Positions 41,459 through 48,936 of a stretch of DNA of 64,000 nt are shown here, in pieces. Each line of letters starts with the position of its first letter. Positions within the stretch are counted from its first letter, which is position 1. Under the pieces are notes generated by a model. The model had not been told where the DNA came from. It worked only from the letters and a program-made list of their open reading frames with translations, and ran no database searches. The position numbers were made by a program, and so were the translations under genes. This stretch comes from Paenibacillus phoenicis (lineage in GTDB: Bacteria; Bacillota; Bacilli; Paenibacillales; Paenibacillaceae): positions 4,225,001 through 4,289,000 of the forward strand of contig NZ_JAYERP010000001.1 of the NCBI RefSeq assembly GCF_034718895.1, read 5' to 3'.

Positions 41459-44194
41459 ATGAGCAAGCAAAGAACGGCCCATATCATCTCCCATACGCAC
41501 TGGGACCGGGAATGGTATTTGCCGTACGAGAAGCATCACGTTCGTCTGGTTGAGCTGGTGGATGCGCTGCTCGATAAGCTGGACGGCGATTCGGCGTTCC
41601 GCAGCTTTTATCTCGACGGTCAAACGATCATCATCGAAGATTACTTGCAAGTACGACCGGAGAACAAGGAGCGTCTGGAAAAATACATCCGCGAAGGCCG
41701 CATCCTCATCGGACCTTGGTACATTTTGCAGGATGCGTTCCTAACGAGCGGAGAAGCGAATATCCGCAACATGCAAATCGGCCATCAGGACGCGTTAAAA
41801 TACGGTGCGCCCGCGAAGATCGGCTATTTCCCCGACACCTTCGGCCTCGTCGGGCAAATCCCGCAATTGATGTTGCAATCCGGGATTCGTAACGCCTTTT
41901 TTGGCCGCGGCGTGAAGCCGACCGGCTTCAACAATACCGTATCCGACGGCGGGTATGAGTCCTCCTTCTCAGAGCTGATCTGGGAAGGACCGGACGGCTC
42001 CAAGGTGCTGGGGATCCTGTTCGCCAACTGGTATTCCAACGGCAATGAGGTGCCGGTGGACGAAGCGGAAGCGAAGGCGTTCTGGGATCGCAAGCTGGCG
42101 GATGCGGAGAAATACGCAGCCACCGGCGAGCTGCTCTTCATGAACGGCTGCGACCATCAGCCGCTGCAACTGGACCTGCCGGAAGCGATTCGTACGGCGG
42201 AGAAGCTGTACCCGGACACGAAGTTCATCCATTCGAACTTCCCGGATTATTTGCGCGAGCTGGAAGCGGCGCTGGAAGGCCGCGAGCTGTCCACCGTCAA
42301 GGGCGAGCTGCGCAGCCAGCGCACCGACGGTTGGGGGACGCTGGTGAACACCGCCTCCTCGCGCGTGTATCTGAAGCAGATGAACCAGGTCGGCCAGGCC
42401 TTGCTGGAAAAAGTCGCCGAGCCGCTCGCCTCGATCGCGAATCTGCTCGGGAAGGATTACCCGCATCACCTGTTTACGTATGCGTGGAAAACCTTGATGC
42501 AAAACCATCCGCACGACAGCATTTGCGGATGCAGCGTAGACGAGGTTCACCGCGAGATGGTCACCCGCTTCGCGAAGAGCCGCCACGTTGCTGAGGCGCT
42601 CATCGACGACAGCAAGCGGGTGATCGCGGATGCGGTGAACACCTCCGTCTTCGCCCAGTATGGCGAAGACCCGCTGCCGCTGGTCGTGTTTAACACGACC
42701 GGCTGGAGCCGCACGGGCACAGTGTCCATCGAGCTGGACGCTGCCCGCCTGTATTTGCGCGACGGCCTCGGCCTCGAGGAGACCGGCCGCCGCATGAAGG
42801 CGGTCGACCTGTCAGGCCGCGAGCTGGTCGACGAGCAGGGGAACACGGTGCCTTGCACGGTGGAGGATCTCGGGCTGCTGTTCGGCTATGATTTGCCGGA
42901 CGACAAGTTCCGTCAGCCGTACATGTGCCGCCGCGTCAAGCTGACGTTCCAGGCTTCCGATGTGGCTGCACTGGGTCTGCGCACCTATGCGTGGGTGCGC
43001 CGGAAATCGGCGGCAGCTGCCACCAAGCCGGCCTCGTTGTTCACGGGCAACCGGGTCATGGAGAACGAGAACCTGAAGGTGGAAATTGCCGAAGACGGAT
43101 CGTTTACATTGACCGATAAAGCGACGGGCCAAGTGTACCGTGATCTCGGCGTCTATGAGGACACCGGCGATATCGGCAACGAGTACATGTACAAACAGCC
43201 GGAAGGCGAAAAGCCGCTGACCACGAAAGGACTGGCTGCGCAAATCCGCATCGTAGAGGACGAACCGTACCGCGCTTCCGTGGAAATTTGCCATGACTGG
43301 GAGATCCCGGCGTCCGCTGATGAGAAGCTGGACGAAGAAATGCGCGAGCTGGTTTACTATCCGCACCGCAAAGCGCAGCGCAGCAGCAAGCTGACGACGC
43401 TGAAGCTGCGTACGGTCATTTCGCTGGAGGCGGCCGGCAAAGGCGTTCACATCGAGACGACAATCCATAACACGGCGAAGGATCATCGCATCCGTGCCTT
43501 GTTCCCAACTGACCTGAAAGCATCGGTCCATCAAGTGGATTCGATGTTTGAAATCGCCGAACGGAGCATTGAACCGGCACCGGAGTGGGAAAACCCAAGC
43601 AACACCCAACATCAGCAAGCGTTCGTGGACGTGAGCGGTGAAGGGGCCGGTCTGACCGTAGCCAACCTTGGCTTAAACGAATATGAAGTGCTGCGCGACG
43701 GCCGGAACACGATCGCCGTGACGTTGCTCCGCTCTGTGGGCGAGCTCGGCGACTGGGGCTTGTTCCCGACGCCGGAAGCACAGTGCCTGGGCGTGCACAC
43801 CGCCCGGATGGAACTGATTCCGCATAACGGCGACGGCATTGCGTCCGGCGCGTTTACGGAAGCTTACCAGTTCCAGATTCCGTGGACGCTCAGCCAAACG
43901 GAAATGCACGAGGGAACCTTGTCCCCGTCGTATACACCGTTCCAATGGGAAGGCCAAGAGATGGCATTCTCCTCGCTCAAAATGAACGAGACGACCGGCG
44001 ACCTGCTGCTGCGTTGGTTCAACATGAGCAAGCAAGCATCAGAGCTGACGCTCGGCCTGAACATCCCACATGAGCATTTCTATAAAACAACGATTCTCGA
44101 AGAAGAAGCGGCACCGCTGGCCAAGAACGCAGCAGGCAGCTTGTCCCTGCTAGCCGGCCCATGCGAGATCGTAACCATCGGAGTTCGCCGGTAA
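41459..44194 (+). CDS. Alpha-mannosidase, GH38 (MngB-like form)
   Basis: The 911-residue enzyme has zinc-site residues His14 and Asp16 in HTHWDREWYLPY and the nucleophile Asp126 in YFPDTFGLVGQIPQ, followed by NGCDHQPLQLD, NHPHDSICGCSVDEVHREM and C-terminal beta domains. The short N-terminus and HTHWDREW form link it to the bacterial branch containing mannosylglycerate hydrolase MngB and streptococcal GH38 alpha-mannosidases acting on N-glycans. It has no signal peptide, so it acts on imported sugars. It is the last gene of the locus and is followed by a very strong terminator. The ATG at 41459 follows GGGGGTTAGAGAA. Confidence 0.94.
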   Translation: MSKQRTAHIISHTHWDREWYLPYEKHHVRLVELVDALLDKLDGDSAFRSFYLDGQTIIIEDYLQVRPENKERLEKYIREGRILIGPWYILQDAFLTSGEANIRNMQIGHQDALKYGAPAKIGYFPDTFGLVGQIPQLMLQSGIRNAFFGRGVKPTGFNNTVSDGGYESSFSELIWEGPDGSKVLGILFANWYSNGNEVPVDEAEAKAFWDRKLADAEKYAATGELLFMNGCDHQPLQLDLPEAIRTAEKLYPDTKFIHSNFPDYLRELEAALEGRELSTVKGELRSQRTDGWGTLVNTASSRVYLKQMNQVGQALLEKVAEPLASIANLLGKDYPHHLFTYAWKTLMQNHPHDSICGCSVDEVHREMVTRFAKSRHVAEALIDDSKRVIADAVNTSVFAQYGEDPLPLVVFNTTGWSRTGTVSIELDAARLYLRDGLGLEETGRRMKAVDLSGRELVDEQGNTVPCTVEDLGLLFGYDLPDDKFRQPYMCRRVKLTFQASDVAALGLRTYAWVRRKSAAAATKPASLFTGNRVMENENLKVEIAEDGSFTLTDKATGQVYRDLGVYEDTGDIGNEYMYKQPEGEKPLTTKGLAAQIRIVEDEPYRASVEICHDWEIPASADEKLDEEMRELVYYPHRKAQRSSKLTTLKLRTVISLEAAGKGVHIETTIHNTAKDHRIRALFPTDLKASVHQVDSMFEIAERSIEPAPEWENPSNTQHQQAFVDVSGEGAGLTVANLGLNEYEVLRDGRNTIAVTLLRSVGELGDWGLFPTPEAQCLGVHTARMELIPHNGDGIASGAFTEAYQFQIPWTLSQTEMHEGTLSPSYTPFQWEGQEMAFSSLKMNETTGDLLLRWFNMSKQASELTLGLNIPHEHFYKTTILEEEAAPLAKNAAGSLSLLAGPCEIVTIGVRR

Positions 44195-44237
44195 TAATCA
44201 GGGGAACGCTTGAACCTGAACCGGGAAGTTAAGGATT

Positions 44238-44287
44238 AAAGGTTATCCTGCCATAACTTGTTATGTTATGGCGGGGTAACCTTTTTG
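44238..44287 (+). terminator. Terminator of the mannoside locus
   Basis: A stem of about 20 bp (44238-44257 with 44265-44284, two G-T pairs) has a TTGTTAT loop and T run. Confidence 0.93.
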
Positions 44288-44333
44288 TTTTGTCTTTGGG
44301 GCTTTTTTACGCGATTATCCCTTTTGTTCAGAG

Positions 44334-44610
44334 AGGTGATAGAGAAAGAGGAAGGAGGAAGGAGGAAGGAGGATGAGGACGGCGAGTGAAGGGTGAAGGG
44401 TGAGTGGAAGGCACGAAGGAGTAGTGGAAGGCAAACGAAGGGGGAGTGAAGAAAATGGGGGACCGATGATTAGGGTAGGGTCAAAGGAAGAGTATGGTTA
44501 GGGATGAGATTAGGGATGAAGTAAGGGATGAGGTAAGGGATCAGGGAAAAGGCGAGAGTGTGGGCGATGGGGATGGGGATGGTGGTGGCAAGAGAAGGTG
44601 AGCTAGAAGT
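44334..44610. repeat. Polypurine low-complexity tract
   Basis: About 270 bases of the plus strand are nearly pure G and A with few pyrimidines. It contains GGAAGGA repeats (about 44350-44373), GAAGGGTGA units and several TAAGGGATGA-like units of 10-12 bases (about 44500-44545), and ends in GGGGATGGGGATGG. No ribosome binding site with a sensible frame is seen. Together with the terminators at both ends it fills the gene-free stretch 44195-44802. Confidence 0.75.
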
Positions 44611-44711
44611 GGCCATGGTTGATCTCTAGGTGGTCACCTGATTCAATGGGATAATCATGCAAAAGCTCCCGAACAGCAAGGGGCTACACCCTCCAGCATA
44701 AACAAACTAAT

Positions 44712-44740
44712 AAAAAATGAGGCATACCAAAGTATACCTC
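44712..44740 (-). terminator. Terminator of the minus-strand isomerase operon
   Basis: Arms GAGGCATAC (44719-44727) and GTATACCTC (44732-44740) pair at eight of nine positions, with six A on the left (U run on the minus strand). Confidence 0.7.
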
Positions 44741-44802
44741 ACCTTACTGACACAACACTGTATACGAAATCGAGCGATGTGTCCGGGGAGTTCGAGTTGA
44801 GC

Positions 44803-45660
44803 CTATACCTCGTCCCAGATGCGCCGGACGTTGTCGAAGGCGATGCGGGTGCCTTGGCGGCAGTCCTCCATGCCTTCGTATTCAATGGAGAGGTAGCCGT
44901 CGTAGCCGGAAGCCTTCACGATGCGCAGGATCTCCCACAGGTCGAGATCGCCCTGGCCGGCGATGGCGCCGCGCAGGTACTGGCCGCCCGAGCTGCGGAA
45001 CCAGCCGGCGCCGGGGTCGCGGTTTTCGGGCCGGATGTAGAAGTCCTTGACGTGGACCATTGAGGCGTAGCCGATGTTCTTTTTCACGGCGACGACGGGG
45101 TTCTCATCAACGCAAACGAAGTTGCCGACGTCAAGCGTCGTCTTGTAGTTTGGCCGGTCGACGGCATGGATCACCGCTTGCACCCGGTCAGTGGCCTGCA
45201 CGTAGTAGCCATGGTTTTCCAGGCTGGTTGTGATGCCGTACTGCGCGGCGTAATCGGCGATTTCCCGGCAGGCGTTCGCGATCCGCGGCAGGTCCTCCTG
45301 GAACCGGATAATCGAGGTGTCCTGCCGGGAGGCGACGTCATGCCGCATCAGCTTGACGCCAAGCGCATGGGCATGGTCGACCTCGCGTTTGACGCGGGCG
45401 ATCTCTGCCGCATAAGCCTCTTCCGAGTCGACGATGAAGTTGGCGCCGATCGCATAGTTGGACACGACGATGCCGGCCTGTACCGCGCGCTCGCGGATCC
45501 GCTCGATGAGACCCGGATCGTCGTTGAAGTTAAACCCCAGCGGCACGATTTCGATATGCTCGCCGCCGATGTCGGCGACCCAATCGATGACCTCCAGCAG
45601 CGTCATCGATCCGGCCTGCATCGCTTGATAGAGGCTGTATGAACTGACTCCCAGTTTCAT
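44803..45660 (-). CDS. Sugar phosphate isomerase/epimerase, AP-endonuclease-2 TIM barrel
   Basis: The 285-residue TIM barrel shows the four metal-ligand regions of the family: Glu in ITTSLENHG, Asp in KTTLDVGNF, His in MVHVKDFY and the C-terminal Glu in YLSIEYEG. Members include hydroxypyruvate, inosose and keto-sugar isomerases and 3-keto-glycoside processing enzymes. In context with the Gfo/Idh/MocA dehydrogenase upstream, a keto-sugar pathway is plausible. GGAGATGGACCTTTC precedes the ATG at 45660. It is separated from the previous gene of the unit by a 260-base palindromic repeat. Confidence 0.85.
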   Translation of the reverse strand: MKLGVSSYSLYQAMQAGSMTLLEVIDWVADIGGEHIEIVPLGFNFNDDPGLIERIRERAVQAGIVVSNYAIGANFIVDSEEAYAAEIARVKREVDHAHALGVKLMRHDVASRQDTSIIRFQEDLPRIANACREIADYAAQYGITTSLENHGYYVQATDRVQAVIHAVDRPNYKTTLDVGNFVCVDENPVVAVKKNIGYASMVHVKDFYIRPENRDPGAGWFRSSGGQYLRGAIAGQGDLDLWEILRIVKASGYDGYLSIEYEGMEDCRQGTRIAFDNVRRIWDEV

Positions 45661-45692
45661 GAAAGGTCCATCTCCTTTAGTGATAGTTCCAA

Positions 45693-45877
45693 GCTAACGG
45701 ACTCCAGAAGCGTTATTTGCCCGTTTTGGGGCGATGAATTTATTTAACGGACTGAGGAGACCTTATTTTGGCTAAATCCGATCAAATTGCCTAACGCTGG
45801 GCCTAATAAGGTCGCTGGAGTCCGTTACAGCGGGGAATTGCCAGGAAAGTGGCCAATAAGGTCATTAGGGTCCGTGC
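45693..45877. repeat. Four-arm palindromic intergenic repeat, intact copy
   Basis: Forward arms begin TAACGGAC at 45695 and 45745; inverted arms AATAAGGTC...GTCCG lie at 45805-45827 and 45855-45875. Steps are 50, 60 and 50 bases. The forward arm continues with CTTATTT or GTTATTT. This copy sits between two genes of one minus-strand unit and is the model for the IS110-split copy at 9404/11188. Confidence 0.85.
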
Positions 45878-45921
45878 GTACAGCGGTGAGACCGGCTGCT
45901 CTCTATGTTGCGGCAACCAAC

Positions 45922-46800
45922 TTATCCCCGGAACGACTGAATAAACTTCACCGCCTGACGGATATCCTCCTCCGGGTTGTCGCCGACTTCGCGTTCGATC
46001 GTCAGGTAGCCGGTGTAGCCGATTTCTTGCAGGGCGGCGAAATACGCCGGGAAGTCGACGCTGCCCTTGCCCAGCGGCACCTCCTCGAAGCCCACACCGG
46101 AGGCGGCCATATCGGCGATTTTCTCGTGGCTCATCGCATCGTAGCCGAGGAAGCCGTACACGTCGCGCGGATCCACCGTGCGGTGGCGAACGCCGTCCTT
46201 GACGTGCGTATGGACGATGTAGTCTTTCAGGATCTTGACGCCTTGAACCGGGTCATCCCCGGTGACCATCACCATGTTGGCCGGGTCGAAGTTGACGGAG
46301 ACACCGTTGGTGCTGAGGGTGTCCAGGAAGCTTTTTAGATGGGCAGCTGGTTCAGGTCCGGTCTCGATGGCAAAATAAGCGTTCAGGCTCTTCGCATACA
46401 CGCCCAGCTCCTCACAAGCCTGCTGCATCGCCGCGTAAATTGGGCTGTTGGTGTCCTCCGGCACGATGCCGATATGCGTGGTCACCACGTTGGTGCCCAG
46501 CTCAACCGCCAGATCGAGAATTCGCTTGGACTTTTCGATTTTGGCTGGGTTGGCGGCGGCATCCTGAAATCCATGGCCGGCGAGGTCGCCGCATAAGGCG
46601 GAGATTTCAAGCCCCAGGCTGTTGATGTAATCGCGCAGTTCTTTGCGCTTTGGCCCAGTTAGAACCTCCGGATCCATCTCGCCGGAAACGGCATAAATCT
46701 GTACGCCGTCGGCTCCGGCTTCTTTCGCTTTCTTTAAGCCTTCCTTCACGCCTACGCCAAAGCTGTCAACGATAATGCCAATTTTGTTATTTAGCTTCAT
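45922..46800 (-). CDS. Sugar phosphate isomerase/epimerase, second TIM barrel
   Basis: ATG 46800 is chosen because AAGGAGG lies ten bases before it, whereas the in-frame GTG at 46809 almost touches that site. The 292-residue protein has metal-ligand regions Glu in YFAIETGPEP, Asp in VNFDPANMVM, His in VHTHVKDG and Glu in YLTIEREVG. It belongs to the same fold as the gene at 44803 but is clearly divergent from it. It lies 30 bases behind the Gfo/Idh/MocA gene and is probably co-transcribed with it. Confidence 0.86.
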   Translation of the reverse strand: MKLNNKIGIIVDSFGVGVKEGLKKAKEAGADGVQIYAVSGEMDPEVLTGPKRKELRDYINSLGLEISALCGDLAGHGFQDAAANPAKIEKSKRILDLAVELGTNVVTTHIGIVPEDTNSPIYAAMQQACEELGVYAKSLNAYFAIETGPEPAAHLKSFLDTLSTNGVSVNFDPANMVMVTGDDPVQGVKILKDYIVHTHVKDGVRHRTVDPRDVYGFLGYDAMSHEKIADMAASGVGFEEVPLGKGSVDFPAYFAALQEIGYTGYLTIEREVGDNPEEDIRQAVKFIQSFRG

Positions 46801-46830
46801 CGTGCTCACGCCTCCTTGGGCTTCATAAGA

Positions 46831-47889
46831 TTAAAAATGAATTTCACGGCCTTCGGCGGCCGAATCGTATATCGCGTTCAGGATTTTGATCATCTCCACG
46901 CCGTCCTCCACTGGGCTGATCGGCGGGACACCATCTAGGCAGCTGGCTACAAAGTGGTTGATTTCATTCTGGAAGGCTCCGCTAAAGTCAAAGCCTGGCG
47001 CAGTGATCTGCGGTTCGATATTCACGATCGTGTTGTGGCGCTCGGTCACCATCGACAACGTCGGTTCAATTTCGGCGCCGCCCTTGTCGCCATAGATGTT
47101 GATCAGCGCTGAATTTTGCTTGGCATGCAAGGAGAAGCTGACGTCCACGATGAGCGACGCGCCGTTCTCGAAGCGGATTAACGCATTGGCCATATCCTCA
47201 ACCGTGTTGAGGGAGGCATCATAGTCCGCGGCTTGGTAAAAAGAGTAGTTCTCGATGTTCGAACGATTCCCCAGTTTCGCATAGGTGTTGCCGCTCACCG
47301 ATTTGACCTTGGGCCGGCCCATCAGGTACCAGCACAGATCGATCGCGTGCACGCCGATGTCGATCAGCGGGCCGCCGCCGGAGCGCGACTTGTCGGCGAA
47401 CCAGCCGCCGGGATTGCCGAGCCGACGCAGGAGGCTTGCTTTGGCGTAATAAATCTCGCCGAGGTCTCCGGCATCGATAAATTTCTTCAGCACCGCGATG
47501 TTGGAGGCATGACGCCTTACATATCCGACCTGCAGCAGGTTACCGGTCCGCTCCACGGCTTGTTGTACTTGCAGGGCCTCGTCCACAGTGATGCAGAGCG
47601 GCTTCTCGCAGAGCACCTGCTTGCCGGCCTCCAAGGCGGCGATGCTAATCGGGGCGTGGGTGTTGTTCCAAGTGCAGATGCTGACTGCCTGGACTTCCGG
47701 ATTGGCGAACATATCGCGGTAATCCGTGTAAACGTGCGGGATGTCGTACTTGCTTGCCATGCTCCGAGCCCGTTCCTCGTTCACGTCACAGATTGCGAGC
47801 AGCTTGGTCCGCGGGTTGGCACGGTAGGCTTGCAGATGGGACTCGGAAATGGAACCTGTGCCGACCAGGCCGATGTTCAGTTGGCTCAT
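46831..47889 (-). CDS. Gfo/Idh/MocA family NAD(P)-dependent sugar oxidoreductase
   Basis: The 352-residue enzyme has the Rossmann motif IGLVGTGSISESH, CEKPLCIT (catalytic Lys of the EKP motif) and GGGPLIDIGVHAIDLCWYLMG of the C-terminal domain. The family oxidises sugars or inositols, often to keto sugars handled by TIM-barrel isomerases such as the two genes downstream. The start is uncertain: ATG 47889 gives normal family length but its upstream site (GAAAGGG) is about 14 bases away, while GTG 47904 is too near it. It is divergent from the AraC regulator, which may control both directions. Confidence 0.88.
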   Translation of the reverse strand: MSQLNIGLVGTGSISESHLQAYRANPRTKLLAICDVNEERARSMASKYDIPHVYTDYRDMFANPEVQAVSICTWNNTHAPISIAALEAGKQVLCEKPLCITVDEALQVQQAVERTGNLLQVGYVRRHASNIAVLKKFIDAGDLGEIYYAKASLLRRLGNPGGWFADKSRSGGGPLIDIGVHAIDLCWYLMGRPKVKSVSGNTYAKLGNRSNIENYSFYQAADYDASLNTVEDMANALIRFENGASLIVDVSFSLHAKQNSALINIYGDKGGAEIEPTLSMVTERHNTIVNIEPQITAPGFDFSGAFQNEINHFVASCLDGVPPISPVEDGVEMIKILNAIYDSAAEGREIHF

Positions 47890-48031
47890 TTTTCGCAGGT
47901 GCACCCTTTCGTTCTCCGCGCGAGTTTGCTACAATGAGAGCATTCATTCGCTAGGATATGTTTTATTTATTCAAATCTATATTTAGGCACCCCTAATTTA
48001 GCACAGCGATTTAAAAGGGAGAATGTTCAGG

Positions 48032-48892
48032 ATGACAAAATATCTGGATTATATGATCAGTCCTGAGCCGATTCGTTTGTTTAATCCCGCGGTGGATGCG
48101 AGCCGGCGCAAAATCCAATCGTTATCCGTCGTTAACGCCGGTCATCTGCCCGGGCGCACGATGCAGCGTGCAGACGCAAAGTTTCGGTATTGGGCGTTTG
48201 TGGTGATCACGGGCGGGAGCGGGTATTACCAGGCCGGCAACGCGGAAAGGCAGGAGGTTACGGCAGGATCCTGGTTTTGCCTGTATCCGGACGAAACGTT
48301 TCAGTATGGTCCACACGCGGAAGGGCATTGGGACGAGTATTATTTCACGGTGGAAGGCTCAAGGGTGGAGGAATGGCTTGGCAGCTGGCTGCAACACCCC
48401 GACCAGGTCAAAAAAGCAACGATCGACGACTCCCTCATTAACCGGATGGAGCTCATGTTCATGTTGATCGACAGCGGTGTGCCGAGCAATCTCGACCGAG
48501 CTTCTCTAATGCTGGAGTCGTTCCTGTACGAGCTGGTGTCGCAGGCGGATCAGGCGGAAGCCGGAAACCGGGGTCGGTTCGTGATGAAGGTCATCGAGGA
48601 CATTGCCGCTTCGCTGTATGCCGGTCCAACGCCGGAGGAGCTGGCGGCGCGGCATCATATTTCGATGTCGACGTTGCGGCGGATCGTGCACGAATATTCG
48701 GGTTATCCGCTGAATGAATTCATTCACCGACTGAAGGTGGCCGAGGCCAAGAACGTCCTGATGAACACGGAGAAAAGCGTCAAGGAAATCGGCGAATCGC
48801 TGGGGTATCAGGATACGTTTTATTTTTCGCGCGTGTTCAAGCGAATTACCGGATGTTCGCCGCGGAGTTATCGTCGCGAAGGCGGACAGTGA
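48032..48892 (+). CDS. AraC family transcriptional regulator
   Basis: ATG 48032 is preferred over ATG 48023 because AAAGGGAG ends only one base before the latter. The 286-residue protein has an N-terminal cupin-like sensing domain (about 45-110, with FWCLYPDETFQYGPHAEGHWDEYYF-like segment) and a C-terminal double HTH (RHHISMSTLRRIVHEYSGYP and IGESLGYQDTFYFSRVFKRI). It stands between the divergent isomerase/oxidoreductase unit and the GH20-type gene and likely activates one or both in response to a sugar. Confidence 0.9.
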   Translation: MTKYLDYMISPEPIRLFNPAVDASRRKIQSLSVVNAGHLPGRTMQRADAKFRYWAFVVITGGSGYYQAGNAERQEVTAGSWFCLYPDETFQYGPHAEGHWDEYYFTVEGSRVEEWLGSWLQHPDQVKKATIDDSLINRMELMFMLIDSGVPSNLDRASLMLESFLYELVSQADQAEAGNRGRFVMKVIEDIAASLYAGPTPEELAARHHISMSTLRRIVHEYSGYPLNEFIHRLKVAEAKNVLMNTEKSVKEIGESLGYQDTFYFSRVFKRITGCSPRSYRREGGQ

Positions 48893-48936
48893 GTCTCTGG
48901 GCGCAGGGGTTTACACTATATGAGGAGGTTCACGGG

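Noticed and set aside
45693-45877. Promoter or operator for the isomerase gene
   Set aside because: The same element occurs at 9.4 kb beside unrelated genes, so it is a dispersed repeat.
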